Assembly (NCBI GenBank): GCA_021234155.1
Contig: JAJEKV010000031.1
Span: 14,007,748-14,071,747, forward strand
DNA from: Isoetes taiwanensis
Lineage: Eukaryota; Streptophyta; Lycopodiopsida; Isoetales; Isoetaceae
Direction: 5' to 3'
DNA length: 64,000 nt
Shown: piece after piece, positions 1 through 12,748 of the stretch
Numbering within the stretch: position 1 is the stretch's first letter
Layout: each line of letters begins with the position of its first letter
Notes under the pieces: model-generated
What the model saw: only the letters and a program-made list of their open reading frames with translations
What the model was told of the DNA's origin: nothing
Database searches by the model: none
Translations under genes and position numbers: made by a program

Positions 1-710
1 GGTTTGAATGCCATCAGAGACATCCTCCCTAACGCAGTCCAAACAGGCCCTCTACAAGAAAATAAGCTTCTTTTGCGAATTAGAGACTACTGCCTAAGTT
101 AAATACTTGCATAGAATCACTAGGGTATTGCAAGCTCCAACCAAGAAGAGAATCGACCATCTAAGCCAAACCTCTGAAAGGAAAACACCCTGAGAAACTG
201 GCACATGAAGCACTTTGATTCCATCTGCAAGGACGACTTTAATCTCATCTTCAATGGCAAACCCTAAATATAAAAACAACTTGAAAAGAGCCTCGTACAT
301 CTCCAAGACCTGAAAGATTGGCACCTCGCAATGACGCTACATCATTTCTTCTTATCAAAGAAACAACTCTTGCAAAATCATTCCTTACCATAGCCGGATA
401 AGATCTGAAGCTTGGCACCCCATAATGATGCTGGATAAATCTCTAACATAATCGTTACCTTGCCCAATACAGCAGAATAGGGCCTGAAAGCTTAGCGCCT
501 CAGAAATGTTGCTCACGCTCCTCATGCACAACGCACATGCCCTCTGAATGCCATCTCACTCAAATTATCCATCTAGGATATTCCATGGCATATCCCCCCC
601 AAAAAAAAATAAATAAAAGGGGAATAAAAGAAAAGAAAGAAACATGCATGCATTATATCTTGTGGAATGTTGTCCAAAAACAAGCTGGTTTTTGCTACGC
701 CTGATTTGGG
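1..710. other. Non-coding stretch, no supported gene
   Basis: AT-rich sequence with only short open frames. Three loosely similar phrases recur (a 'ttggcacctcgcaatgacgct' type phrase near 320, 413 and 499), suggesting an old imperfect tandem duplication of roughly 90 bp. An A-run lies at about 600-620. I see no convincing protein or RNA gene. Confidence 0.4.
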
Positions 711-721
711 TTGGACTTCAA

Positions 722-1135
722 TGGAAACCTCCCCAATTTTCCATGGAAACCTCCCCAACTTTCCCTGGAAACCTCCCCATTTTCCTGGAAACCTCCTCAA
801 CTTTCCTTGTACGGGCTGGGGAGGTTTCCAATTAGAAAACAAGGGAGGTTTCCCCTCCCACCTTTCCGTGGAAACCTCCCCAACTTTCTGGGCATGACCT
901 GGGGAGGTTTCCAATTAAGAAAATAGGGGAGGTTTCCATGGAAAGGTGGGGAGGCTCCTCTCTAAATTTGCACGAAGATCAAGATTAGCCCTCGTACATC
1001 TCGGTCCTCATGCGTCTTAATGACGAGGCGCACTCCGTCGGTGGTTGCCAGAATTAATGACTATTTTTTTTTTTATAAATATTTTGTGGAAACCTCCCCA
1101 ACTTTCCAAAGAAACTAGGGGAGATTTCCACAAAA
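722..1135. repeat. Array of GGAAACCTCC(CC) motifs in both orientations
   Basis: The 12-mer GGAAACCTCCCC or a one-base variant occurs in plus orientation at about 723, 745, 767, 787, 870 and 1088. It occurs inverted (GGGGAGGTTTCC type) at about 818, 843, 901, 926, 947 and 1118. The last pair forms a hairpin: 'attttgtgga...' at 1081 pairs with '...tccacaaaat' ending at 1135. A related cluster lies at 23838-23922. Clustered short motifs on both strands resemble the subterminal transposase-binding repeats of class II elements. I could not find matching terminal repeats or a target duplication, so the element type is unassigned. Confidence 0.7.
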
Positions 1136-1330
1136 TGTCTATAAAAGCTTAAAGAGAGCTATTTCTTCAAATAAATCGTCCCTTCGTTCATCTACAAATT
1201 CATCCGAGCTATGTCTTCATCTTCAAGTAAATCGTCCCTATGAGTTCTTCCTTCATCCACGAATTCATCTTTTCACCTTGATTCCCATCGAATATTCATC
1301 TTTTGTTCCTTTGATGCTGTTATTTATCTC

Positions 1331-3260
1331 ATGGATTCGGAGCGTAACGTATATGAGGGAGTTGAAGATGATATCTCCACTGATTCATCTCTATATGATT
1401 CAGAAGCAACTGTAAGTGATTTCGCTTTTGATAATGTTGACAATGCTGCAGGTTTTGAGGATCTAGATGATGAAGACCATGTAACAGCGAGTGGTGATTA
1501 TGACAATCATTTGAATGAGGGAGACTCTGTTGGATAATATCCACCTATACCTTCAATCAACTCAAGGGAAGGTTACATTTTCACGGAAGCATCATACTCT
1601 TTGATGGTGCAATGCGTCAAAACTCATGTCCAACCCTTTATCGAAGATATCTTAGGCGCTGATCCTTCTTTCCCTGCTGGGTATGTTCGGCAGTCGCAGA
1701 AGCCACAAAGCACACAGATAATCGAAAGGTGGTTGAGTTTCCAAGAAAAACTAGAAGTTGATCCAGAAACTAATCTTCTCATACGCATGACTTTCGGGAA
1801 GTGGCTTTATATACCCCCCACCAATGGATGTGGAAGGAGATTATCTTTAAAGGCCATGTTGATCCGGATTTAGGGCACCTGCCTATATGCCCTACCCTGG
1901 ACAATATAAAAAATATATGGCAGTTTGGAGCCAAGTTTCATGGCATTCCAGAAGATTATGTGAGGCAATACATAGCAACATGTAAACGCAATGCCCGCCA
2001 TGTAATTCCCATCAGTAGAGAAAACCTATTTACCCGTGAGGAGAAAGTTCCATGCGACTTTCTAGAGAGCCGGGTGGAACAGTTGCAGGTGGAGCACAGA
2101 GTGAGATTGCTTCGACGTCATACTAGAAGCTGGAGAGATGGCACAACATGTGTAGATTACATTTGTCGTCAAGGGGGAGATGCCCGAAGGTGTGGCATAC
2201 GGGATGGAAGGCAGATGAGAAGAAGCTTCAAAAGTAGATGTGGATTTCGCCTCCGTACAGTGATGCCAAGCAACAATAGCCAAGATGGTTTTGCTCAGCA
2301 TATACATACGTGAAGGGCATGATGGCCACAATCCATTGTCCGAAAATGACGAATGGTCTCGTCCCTTACATCCCTCTATTGTAGAAGAGGCAACAAACAT
2401 GCTACTGGACACAAGAGACTTCCAAGCTGTATGGAGTAATATGATGGAGAGGGGAAAAGAGATGTGTAATACCATGACGGGAAGGTGGACTAGCTATGGG
2501 GGTCGTGGAAGGTGGAGGGACATGTGAAGACGTGGCATCAGAAGGTGGTCTAGGAGGAAAGTCAGGGAGGGAAGTGGTACGAAGAGTGAACGGTAGAATG
2601 GGTATACAGGAAGTGGGTAATGAAGGGCCCTCGACCTCAATGGGCAGTGTCCCTATGTGGAGGTCTACATCAACGGGTGGGACAGTGGAGGTGCATGAAG
2701 CAAAGGGACGTGTCTCAAGCCCTATCCCTACATGTGACGCAAGATCCATTGTGGCTCCCAAATCAATCCCACCAAGCTTACCTGCGGCAATGACTGCTGC
2801 TCCAACTACTACTCCATCTCTTCTGTGTACGTCCTCAACCTGCTATGCATGTCTTTCATGCGGATCTTCTCCCTCCTCTGCATCGATATGGCCATCACGG
2901 GCCAAGAGTCTACTCTGGGTCTCATGAAAACAAGCCTCTGCATCTTCGTCTCGTATCTGCACTAGAGCCTGGATACGATCTGCTATCCACTGTGAGCCCC
3001 CTGTGGATATCGCTGAGCTAACTCCTGAGGAGAGTACACCCTCGTGTTCCTCTCCCACTCGGCCACAACCTATCTCTGTAGCCTCGCCCTGTAATGATTA
3101 TCCTGCTGGCAGACAAGATACTCTGGCCTAGCGCATCTCGCCTGTCCGCGAGCTCGGCGCCTCTCCCTCTTCCTCTCCTGTGCAACCTCATTCTCAAGAT
3201 CAAGTGGTCGTATCCTGCGTGCACCTCGCCGACGAGCAACTCAAGGAACCTCAGGATGCT
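1331..3260 (+). pseudogene. Decayed coding-like region, unrecognised; possible transposase or integrase remnant
   Basis: Several plus-strand open stretches follow one another: an acidic one at 1331-1537, then 1601-1873 and 1801-2313, then Pro/Ser-rich frames to about 3250. The frames at 1601 and 1801 appear to be one protein split by a slip in the C-run at 1813-1820. In the second, a segment around residues 24-64 has the spacing H...GHLPICPT...I...FHGIPEDYVRQYIATC. This loosely recalls the H2C2 zinc-binding module before integrase cores (gypsy, Ginger/KRBA2-like), but the second Cys is absent. No DDE core was seen. The neighbouring GGAAACCTCC array may belong to the same element. Function unknown. 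Confidence 0.25.
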
Positions 3261-3269
3261 TGATGAAAC

Positions 3270-5005
3270 ATATAATGACAATAGGAAATGCTCAAGCATC
3301 AATTTGCATTCACGAGTTCAGGATAAACTGGTACTTTAGATCTTTGTTTCGACAAAAATATAAAAGAAGAGAAAGAAAGACAATACCCATTGGAACAAAA
3401 TCAAAGAAAGCAATATTCATTTGCGGTTATTGGAACTTGTGGAAAGCACTATTCATTCGGGATTGAGAATAAACACTATTCATTAGGGATTGCGAAAAAC
3501 ACTGTAGCAAAATATAACTATTTACAAAAATTACAAGAATGGATAATTCCTTTGTATTACAACTTTGGAAAGGTTTCTCAAAAAACAAGAATAGGTAATT
3601 CCTGTGTATATAACAAATTTCGGAAGGTTTTCAAAAAAAAACCAATCCCTATTTATAGCATTTTCAAGTGGGAAAGTTTCTTGAAATGAAAAATCCCTTT
3701 TTACAGACCAGTGTTTCCAAGTATTTCCACATCAAATCCATCCAAACCATAGCAAAAATACACAAGATGAGGCAAGCACCTCCGTTTTCGTTCAGGTCAG
3801 CCTCTTTTTCCAAGGTAAATTTTCGTTATGCCCTTTAATCCGTGGATCTTATTTGACATTGCAAAAGTCGAGCAGGAGAAATTAGAGAAGCTACAGAAGG
3901 CAAGTAAACCTGGACCAGAATTTACTCCTTAGAACCTGTGATAACCGCTATAGAAGGCAAGTAAACCTGGACCAGAATTTACTCCTTAGAAACTGTGATA
4001 ATCGGATGATCAGTTATAAAATAGTCTTCAAACAAATCTGCTATCTCATTTTTTAAGAAAGAAATAGTAGTAGATAACATTATTTTACCTGTTAAGAAGG
4101 CAAACTTGCAACAAAATAACTCAGAAATAAACAAGGACAGGTTCAAGATCATTCAAGTTCTGGATCATTCAAGACAGATTCAAGACAAATCATTCAAGAC
4201 AGAAGATGTCCAGAAACGCCCGACTTTGGAGATACCAAGGATTTCTAGAGCTTCTTGGTTTGTTTCTTTTGAATCTTGAGCTTGTGCCTTGAATTAGCCA
4301 GATATTCAAACTTGAATCAAATTGCAAGCAGAAACAAAAATTGGGTAGGAAATATTATACCTGAGCAGGGGTCATTCCAGTAGATTCAATAAGCCACTGT
4401 TTTGTTCATAATCAAACGCCGGATAATCAAACGCCGGGTAAGCATAATCAAATGCCAGATTTTGGGTTGGACGCTGGATGGGCGCTGGATTCTAAGGGTC
4501 CGCTGGCATCAAACAACAAACAAACAACAGTAGACAAAATCGGTATGTAAATCGGAAGTGGTCTTCAAAATCAGCCTGATCTTTGCGCTCCTTCTCTAGC
4601 TTCAAGAATGCTCTGAAAAAGAAAACATGCAGCAGAAATAGAATTGCATACGAAAAGAGGAAAGAATTGATTCTAGCCGCTCACATTAATTTTAGGTTAT
4701 TATGAATGGTTGTTATCGTAGATCAAACAAGATGCGAACGCATCAATGGTTTTCTCTTTGGAGGGCCCATTGATGCATCAACAGCCACGTACGATTATAA
4801 TGATATATCTAATATTATATGTTTTTCAATTCGGAGTCTACAATTAAACATGGTTAATAACATCTTCCAAATTGGCCATAAATCACCTCATACATTAAAG
4901 GTTGATGTTGTGGATGATCTCCCGTAGTTTTGGTTCAAGATATTGTAATGCTTTCCCACATTAAGAGAGATGGAAGTGAATGCATAGTGATCCAGCAGTT
5001 CTCCC
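3270..5005. other. Non-coding; short direct duplications
   Basis: No gene supported. A 57-bp direct tandem duplication (starting 'agaaggcaagtaaacctgg') occupies about 3895-4009. Short 'cattcaagac' iterations lie at 4148-4203 and 'aatcaaacgccgg' iterations at 4412-4460. The rest is AT-rich without recognisable structure. Confidence 0.5.
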
Positions 5006-5006
5006 C

Positions 5007-7030
5007 TTTTTTTTTTGAAGGCAAGGTGGGTTTTGTATTCATATTACATGGAATACATCATATCAGAATCTTCCATATGAGGAAGACATATTACCCTAAT
5101 AAAAAAGGGCCTTCCCTTATGAAAAAACATAAGGAAAGAAATAAGCCATATTGACTGCATACAGTTATACTTGTAACTAATAATCAGAGTTTAAATAAAG
5201 CCAGTAGACAAAATCTAGCATCCAGAAATTCGTCCAGCTCTTCCACTATAAATGTGGTATAATCCATCAGCATTAGAACCCGGGCCTCCCTCTTCTGCTG
5301 CCACTTACGGAAGAGGGATTGGAAGAAAGGCTTGAGGCTGTTGAATCTCCAAACCTCAGAACGTTTCAACAATTTCTTAATGGCCATAGAATGGATCATT
5401 TCAATTTTTAGAAGTATGAAATGGTTTTCAAGCTCCACCCTGGGCATGTAATAATCATCTTCATTGTTGCTCAATCACCTAATAGGAGCTCCCAGATTCT
5501 TCAATCTCCTTTGCTGTTCTGTGTAAAACACCATCAGAATCAGTTAGAATTAAAATGAAGAAATTATATATATCTCTAAATTTGCCAATCTGATCCCATT
5601 CCTTATGATATATAGCTCCTTTGAGAGCTTTATGAGCTGTAGGATAATGGCTAACAGATTGGTTTTGATCCAGATAATATTAGGTCTTTTCCCCTCCAAA
5701 GTTACCATATTTCTATGCCTCCATATGATCCAGCAGGTAAGAGTTCTGCAGGTATTAACAAGCCTAGAACCTGTGTTTAAGAACTGAAAAATATTACTTG
5801 GAGCCCCTAAATTTAGCTAAGAGGTCCATGTCCAGACTTCTTCAATCATTGGGCATAGGAAGACGTGATTGGAATCTTCATTCATCCCACATCCCATTGG
5901 GCATAGGCTGGAGGTACCAGGATCATATTTAGCTCTCATGGCATTAGTTTGAAGGCTCTGATGGAGAACTAACCATCTGAAGAGGAGTGATTTTTGATGC
6001 ACCATAATTTCTCCACCCTCTTGCACAATTTTTGGCCAATATATCTTCTTCACAATTCCATAGTTCACAGGCCTTGGATGGTCTCTGATCAATAAGAGCA
6101 GAGTAAATATCCTTAACTACATAATAATCCTTCTTGTTCTGAGACCAGGCATTTGAGTTGGAAGCTACCTCCTGCTGAGGGGCTATTTTTTCCATTACCT
6201 TGTTGTAAATGTCTCTGTCTAAAGAAGATCCCTTCAGTTTGGGTTCTATTTCCTGCCATGTCAGCCACATGTTCTCCTCCTCATTCCTTAAGTCTCCAAA
6301 AGTTCTGAAGCCAGCCTGAAGCCATTGCATGTATTTGTGAGGATGTTGGAGGGCCAGACAGCCATAGTTTTCTGGTGCCAAGTCAAGGTGCCAGAAGAAA
6401 TTAATGTCCTTACATCTGGCATCCAGAACTGGAGGCCTGAAATAGAGGGCAGCTTGGTTCCAAGCATCAATCATTCTCTTTACTATACTAGAAGTATTTG
6501 GGCATGGGGTATTTGCCCAGTCAGGGAGAAGATGCTTTAGAGTTCTGCTACCAACTGGTAATGATTCCTCAACCCAGTATTTGATCAGTTTGAGTGCTGG
6601 GGAGGGTCTGAGTGTGTGCATAGCTCTCCATATTATCTTGACAGCTAAAGCTTGGGCCTGGATAAATAGATCTTTGCATCCAAGGTCTCCCTATTTCTTA
6701 GATTTGATCATATCTGACCAAGCTACCTTGTGCACCCCCTGTCATATGAACTTCCTAATGGCAGACTCAATAAGCTTGTATGAGACTTTATCAGCAATGG
6801 CAGAAGAGAAGAAAACATGGGTGCTTGCTATCACAGCATTAGCAATTTCAACCCTTCCTGCTAAAGAGTATCTAGTAGTTCTTACAAAACAGTGCGCTAT
6901 GTTTTGCTGTCCTTGAAATAATGTGTCCCTTCATTTTGTTCTCTCTAAAATGATTCTCTTTTATGCCAGATAATTTGCGAGCAACTCTGTCAACAACATG
7001 CCTCAAGTGTCAATTTGAGATGGCACTATA
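5007..7030 (-). mobile_element. Decayed LINE (non-LTR retrotransposon), C-terminal half
   Basis: Read on the minus strand, 7030 to 6620 gives the region after a LINE reverse transcriptase (RYSLAGRVEIANAV, then a KFI...GDLGCKDLFIQAQ type stretch). It continues through a long frame (6621-5944) and, after a frameshift near 6080, a zf-RVT domain (LLFRWLVLHQSLQTNAMRAK followed by CPMGCGMNEDSNHVFLCPMIE). A further WIIWRHRN block lies near 5715, and another frame spans 5474-5184. The T-run at 5007-5016 would be the 3' poly(A) tail in this orientation. The RT catalytic core is missing, so the copy is 5'-truncated. It carries stops and frameshifts and is inactive. I found no clear target duplication. 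Confidence 0.75.
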
Positions 7031-7900
7031 AATTAACCATGGATAATATCATACTATAAAAGAACGTATTGTGTTCCGTTGATCATCTTCCTATCTGCTT
7101 CTTCTTCGGTAGAAGTTATAGATTGCCAACCATCATGAATCATTAGAAAGCGCGGCGGAACATCTCCAGTACATTATAAAGTGAACATAACCTACGAGCC
7201 TCTTTTAGATACTCCTCAAAGGGTACAATGACCTGCAAGTCAAATAATCAGCTGCAAGAAGTGTGGTTAACCAAAAGCTTTGTTTAGTAAACATAATCGC
7301 ATGCACATACTCCAGCTTCTCCTTAGATAGGCTCAGAAAGGAAAGCAGCTATATGATCACCAGGTTCTGCAAACCCTCAGACTAAACGGGAAAAATGCAT
7401 CAAAATGCAATCACCTTTTGCGTTGATCTGTGCTTCTGGGGTTAAAGGAGTAACGTCGTCTCCTTAAAAAGCCCTAGATATGGCACTAGCAGAGAGCAAA
7501 TCCGGCTATGCTGCTACCCTGAAAAAAGCCAGAGATATGTATCTGCACTTCCGCTTCTGCTTCCGCTGCCACGGATCAACTGCAAGAAAAGAAAGGAGCT
7601 CATTTCAACCTGGAAGCACACAATTCAGCGACCATCCCTATGAAGACAAACATCAAGCTAGAAGATTGAACCAAAACCTGAAGAGGAGCGAGCTTAATGA
7701 AGGAAGTGCCTTACAGACATGTTGTTGGTAGCCAATATATCTGGTAGCATGCACTCGATAGACATTGTATATGTTGAGGAATTGTATCCCAGATTTTGAA
7801 AGTTTAGCTAGCAATGTTGGTTAGAAGTTAAGCAAAGTTTGTGCTACCTTTAACGAACCAAAGTTTTTTCTCTCGTGTTTGAATATCTGGATATATCTTC
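7031..7900. other. Non-coding, one short ORF of doubtful reality
   Basis: An 83-codon frame (7480-7731) has no recognisable domain. About 45 bp around 7553-7600 ('ctgcttccgctgcc' then 'gatc..aaa.gaaagga/ggtgctca') resembles 23590-23640, next to the kinesin exon. The segment may therefore be a duplicated genic fragment rather than a gene. Confidence 0.3.
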
Positions 7901-7904
7901 ATGG

Positions 7905-8330
7905 CAGCAAAAGGTGCCATCACTTGTCAAATACAGAAATAGAGCACGTGCTGTAATATCAACAGAATAAGAAGCAATTTGGTTGTGGAATCTGTTGGAT
8001 TGAATAATGCTCAAGCGACAAGCATCAACCTTGCTATATTGTGATAATCTTAGTGCAACAGCTTTGACCACAAGTTCTAAGCATATTCCAATGTGGCTCC
8101 ACTTCGTACAAGAACAAGCTCAAGATGGAGTAATCGAGATACAACACATCTCAACAGATGACATGGTCACTGATATTCTCATGAAGGCGCTTCCAAGGAT
8201 GAGATTTGACAGACCAAAATTGATTGAAAATTATGGACACAAGCACTTTCTAGATCTAGGTCAGGGGTGTTGCGGGGTAAATTTTAAGGACCCTAAATGT
8301 TTTCGTATCCAAATAAAGGTTGGCTAAAGC
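7905..8330 (+). pseudogene. Ty1/copia pol 3' fragment (RNase H end) and start of its 3' region
   Basis: The plus frame reads a decayed RNase H end. VISTE, then a stop, then EAIWL and NLL occur near 7950-8005. The clean stretch LLYCDNLSATAL, SSKHIPMWLHFVQEQ, DGVIEIQHISTDD and DILMKALPRMRFD follows at 8030-8220, the diagnostic C-terminus of plant copia polyproteins. After the stop comes 'gtcaggggtgttgcgggg' (8262-8279), which could be polypurine tract plus LTR start (TGTTG). A 'ctataaaaac' box sits at 8330. The sequence is then cut by the gypsy insertion at 8349. Its continuation should resume at 19456. Confidence 0.75.
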
Positions 8331-8343
8331 TATAAAAACAAGA

Positions 8344-8348
8344 GTACG
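8344..8348. repeat. Target site duplication GTACG (left)
   Basis: GTACG directly precedes the TGTTG end of the left LTR and recurs directly after the right LTR at 19451-19455. This 5-bp duplication fixes the limits of the gypsy element. Confidence 0.85.
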
Positions 8349-10722
8349 TGTTGAAGGCTTTTTTGGCAAAACCTCCAACCTAATGGTTTAGAACCTCCAG
8401 GTTGCTTAAGGCAACCACTCAATCACCAAAACCCGGAAAAGTCACCGAAATTTCAAGATCGACCGCTTTCCCCGAAGCAAAAAAAAATGGTCTCCACCAT
8501 AAACTTGTGCCATTTAAAATCAAATCAAGCAAATCAATTGATTTTTGATAGAGATCTTCTTAACGATGTGGGAATCGGTGTTCAAAAGTCTAGATAGAGC
8601 TGAGATAAGCAAGGTTCTCAAAATCACACTTCCGACCGGGTCAAAATTGGTCAATACCAAAGAATGCTAAGCTATTTTTGCAGATTGAAGATGGAACAAG
8701 TTTTTAGTTTTGGAAATTTGAGATATCTCCGACCGGTGTCTAGATTGAAGGCAACTTAAAAATTGCGTGAAATTAACAACCTAAAGGGTAGAATTTGATT
8801 AAAATCTCCTATCGGTCACCGTGCAAGAACCCGAGAGCAACTTCACCTAATATGAAATCTAATTGGCTTTTTGTGTTTTTTTTCAAGTGTATCAGTTCGA
8901 AATACCCTCTAGTTATAGTGCATAAAAATTTCAAACTAAATTATTTTTTAGTTTTCTCAAAATCAAGGATTAAACTCAAGAACAATCACCACACGAATTT
9001 TTTCTAAGGTCGATTTTCATTCAAGAAGCTATTCAAAAGATCAACATCAATTTCCCCTGAGTCTAATGGTCTCGGGAAAAACAATCAAACAGATCAAATT
9101 GTCAATAATCTCAAAAAGTGGTCGATAATCTCAATAGCCCGCCAATTCTTCCGAATTTGGAGGCTAGGGGAGCAAATGCGACTAGGAATCACCAATCCGC
9201 TCGGAAAAGCTTCAAGTCGACGTTCTTCACGCATACAACCCCCGAAAACAATGCAAGATCTCAATCCATCTTAAACGCAGCCCTGCTTTGGTTCAAATCT
9301 TGGCAAATTCTCGCTTGAAATTCAAATTTTTGTTTGTTTATGAGTCGGTATGGATGCGTGTAGGTGAATGGAGGGTGCAGAGCTATGATTAAGCAGGTAA
9401 TTCCAACCAATTTTCCGGATCTTGGCCTTCATCGAAAATTAGGGTTCTTGAAAAATAGTCCAAATATCCCACAGGCATGTTTAGAAAAAGCAGACTAGTG
9501 TATAAAAGGAATTTTACCGCAATTTCTTCCGAATAACGTGCCATTATGAAGGGGAACTGCCTGCGTGCGCCCCCATGCCCCATGGTGCCACGTGGAGGGT
9601 GTGGATTGGTGGATGAGCCGGGGGGGGGGTAGAAAATGCTAGGTGGGGTAGAATAGGAAAATTTTTTTTAATTTTTTATAGAAAGGCACGAATCTCAAGG
9701 CAATAATCCAAAGGCCAAGATAAAGGATATTAGCATATTCTCCCATCTCAATTGGAATCTTTTGCTAGGAATAATTTTTTGCATAGCTTATCCATAGGAT
9801 GTGAAATATGGCAAAAAAGATGACTAGGCAATTGTGATGGCATATGACATGGCAATGGTGATGACTAGGCAAATGACATGGCAATGTATCTTGACTCAAT
9901 TTTTGTCTAGCCAAAAACTTTTTTCAACTTATGGATGTGGATGACACGTGTATGGCATATATGATGATGAGGAGGATGATGTGCAAATGACATGGCACTC
10001 CCAAGTGGCAATATTACATAGAATCATAATCAACTTGAAAAATGGAAGTCCTTTAGCCAATTTTTAATTTTTGAACTTGGGGATGGAGGGAGTATGATGT
10101 AAGTGATGATGAGGAATGATGGAGATGTGAGGTGGCTTCCAAGGTTATACGTGGCACAATGCCACCTTTATGCATAACTTTTGCAATTTTCTTGACCATT
10201 TTTCTTTTTGGAAGCTTATCATGGAAATGAATGTATGAAGTTATGGAAGAGATGAGAGTGAAGCTTTTTTGGCTAGACAAAAAATGTTGTCAATTGGAAA
10301 ACAAGGTTGATTGAGGATGTACCAACTTGGAAATCAAGGAAAGAAGGTGGTATGGGGTGAAATAATGGTATAGGAATTTGCCTCAATATGAACTTGATCT
10401 AGAGTTATTTTGCACATACCATGGAACTCTTGGGGGTCTTCAAAACCTTCTTATGTCTTCAAAGTAAATGTTTGTGTCCTTTGCTCTCTTGTTTGCTCAA
10501 ATATGATGACTTGACTTTTTCTTGCTCCTTGTGACCATTTAATTTGATCTAATGAAATAGCTTCCATGAATGTCCTTCCTTAGTCTTCATCAAAAAATTC
10601 TTCAATGATCTGAAACAAAATAATCCTTCAAGAGTGTAATCAGCTTAAAATCAGCATTGGCAGCTTGTCTTCTTCTTGTGTTGTACAATTTCCTCTTCTT
10701 TGCCCACAAAATGTGGCAAACA
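8349..10722 (-). repeat. LTR (3' LTR of the minus-strand gypsy element)
   Basis: Begins TGTTGAAGGC on the plus strand and ends near the palindrome CACAAAATGTGGCA. It matches 17081-19450 almost throughout. It includes a G-run at about 9620 (longer in the other copy), a GC-rich patch at 9555-9590 and many 'gacatggca' iterations at 9840-10010. The exact inner end is uncertain by a few bases (10717-10722). Confidence 0.85.
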
Positions 10723-10889
10723 TCATGCTAAAAAGAAAGAGGAAGTCGGTTCACAAATTCTCCCATACTTCAACCTCACAAATTTCAAATGTTGAGAAGT
10801 TTGCCTTGATGGGAAGTTGAACTAGGCACTTCGAGGGAAATGAATGTGGCAAGGAGTGAAGTCATATGGAATAAATAGGCCAACAAGTG

Positions 10890-11440
10890 AGCGGATGGAA
10901 GTATGACAATGGTCGGTGCACCCGCATGGAAATAAAATGTTCAAATTTGCAAGCCCGCTTGGTGGGATGTTGATTTGGCGGTGCTTTGCTAAAGGGATAG
11001 GAATATGAAAAGAAGAGTATATGATAAGGCTTGATGCTAGGTAGGACCACAAATGTGCGAGATGAATGATGGCCAACCCGGTGCACCGCATGACAAATAA
11101 AGATGATTAGCATTTGCAAGCCCGCTTGGTGGGATGTTGATTTGCGGTGCTTGCTAAAGGAATAGGAATATGAAAAGAAGAGTATATGATAAGGCTTGAT
11201 GCTAGGTAGGACCACAATTGTGCGAGATGAATAATGGCCACCTGATGCACCGCATGACAAATAAAGATGATTAGCATTTGCAAGCCCCGCTTGTGTGGGA
11301 TGTTGATTTGGCGAGCTTGCTAGAAGGACATGATCATGAAGTGAAGGTAAGGAATAAGGCTCGGATGTCAAGGCAGGATCACTAATGCACGATGAATGAT
11401 GGTCGACCGGTGAACCCGCATGGAAAATATTCAACCTCTT
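10890..11440. repeat. Tandem repeat, about 165-bp unit, 3+ copies
   Basis: The landmark 'gcaagcccgctt' recurs at 10949, 11116 and 11280 (as 'gcaagccccgctt'), so the period is 167 then 164 bp. Units share 'gatgaatgatgg', 'gatgattagcatttgcaag' and 'gataaggcttgatgctagg'. The last copy is the most divergent. The array lies between the pol end and the 3' LTR, a place where plant gypsy elements often carry tandem repeats. Confidence 0.85.
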
Positions 11441-11644
11441 GAAGACAACATCCCCGGATCGCTAAACCCCATTAAAAAGCTACACATGACATTTTAAGCG
11501 AGAACAAAGTCAGAATAATACTTAATCAATCACAAAGAACATACTGAGAACAAAATGTTTTTGATGTTTTTGATGTTTTTATCTTTTATAATTTTTTTCT
11601 CAAAGTTGAATTTATGTCTAAACACACTTAAATCCTAATTTAAG

Positions 11645-12748
11645 TTAAGGATGCATCTTCATTATGCAAACAAACATAGGGCAACATGTTGTTGCCAATA
11701 CCTCTTCAAATGTAGAATGTTGATAGGATTTGGCAAACTTATAGTTATCTTCCACAGATCTTAACCAAGATGAATCTCGATCCGCTACACCTATAACTTC
11801 AAAAGGACCCTCCCATAAATTCTCAAATTTGCTTGCAACCTTCTCCCTTGCTTTATTCCATTTCAAAACCAATTCCCCTTCCTTGAATATTCCTTGGAGC
11901 TTGTGAGCAGCTTTTAAAAGTGCAACATCCTTGGCCTTTTTAATCATAACAAAGATTTTTTCGCTTCATATCATTGCTCATCCAATTGCATCAGCCTTAC
12001 ACACCTTTCCCTCACAACTTCTTCCATTTCCAGATTGATTCTATGAGCCAACCTTAATGAAGGTAACTTCGAGCTCTATAGGAACCACAGATTCCACACC
12101 ATAAACCAAGCTAAATGGAGTATGATTGGTAGAATTTTTTCTTTGTAGTTCTATAAGCCCACAATGCATCATAAAGTTTTGCATGCCAATCTCTTTTTGA
12201 CAAACTAACGCTTTTTGCAATATGGACTTAAGAACCTTGTTTGTTGATTCCCTGCTTGGCCATTTCCCCGTGGATAGTAGGCTGAACTCTTTACATGCTT
12301 AACCTTAAGGATCTCTAGGAGTGTAGCAATAACTTGATTTACAAACCGAGTTCCTCAATGTCGATATAATTTTAAAAGGTATCCCAAACCTCTTTGCAAA
12401 TATTTTCATGCAGGAACCTAGCGGTTAAAAAGCATTTGCTTCCCTAAGAGGTAAAACGCCCATTTAGTGAAGTAATCTGTTGCAACCAAGATATATTGAT
12501 GTTGAGCGGATGAAGGGGGATCTAAGGGTCCTATAAAATCCAAACCCCAAACTTGGAATGGTCCAGGTGATACAATGGCAAGAAAGTGGTGTTTGTTTGC
12601 AATATTCTTTTTCCAAAAATCGGCACTTATGACAACTTTTAATTTTATTATAACAATCTTTAAACAAGGTTGGCCAAAAATACCACGACCTCATGATCTT
12701 CTTTGCTGTAGTATCTGCAGCATAATGGCTCTCCACAAATGCCTTCAT
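11645..12748 (-). pseudogene. Integrase region of the gypsy element
   Basis: The minus frame 12748-12464 carries the H2C2 zinc module (AFVESHYAADTTAKKIMRSW, then WPTLFKD and SCHKCRFLEK). The region 12440-12040 shows decayed core remnants: a GNGQA-like stretch, a DALWAYRT-like stretch and an LVYG-like stretch. 11947-11645 is the C-terminal part (KEGELVLKWNKAREK, LWEGPFEVIGV). Frameshifts and stops separate the pieces. The product would have been the DDE integrase that inserts the cDNA. Confidence 0.75.

Noticed and set aside
722-960. CRISPR-like array of short repeats
   Set aside because: Motifs occur in both orientations, spacing is irregular (20-70 bp), there are no cas genes and the DNA is eukaryotic.
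2062-2475. 137-codon minus-strand ORF
   Set aside because: Lies opposite the plus-strand coding-like frame; composition typical of a shadow.
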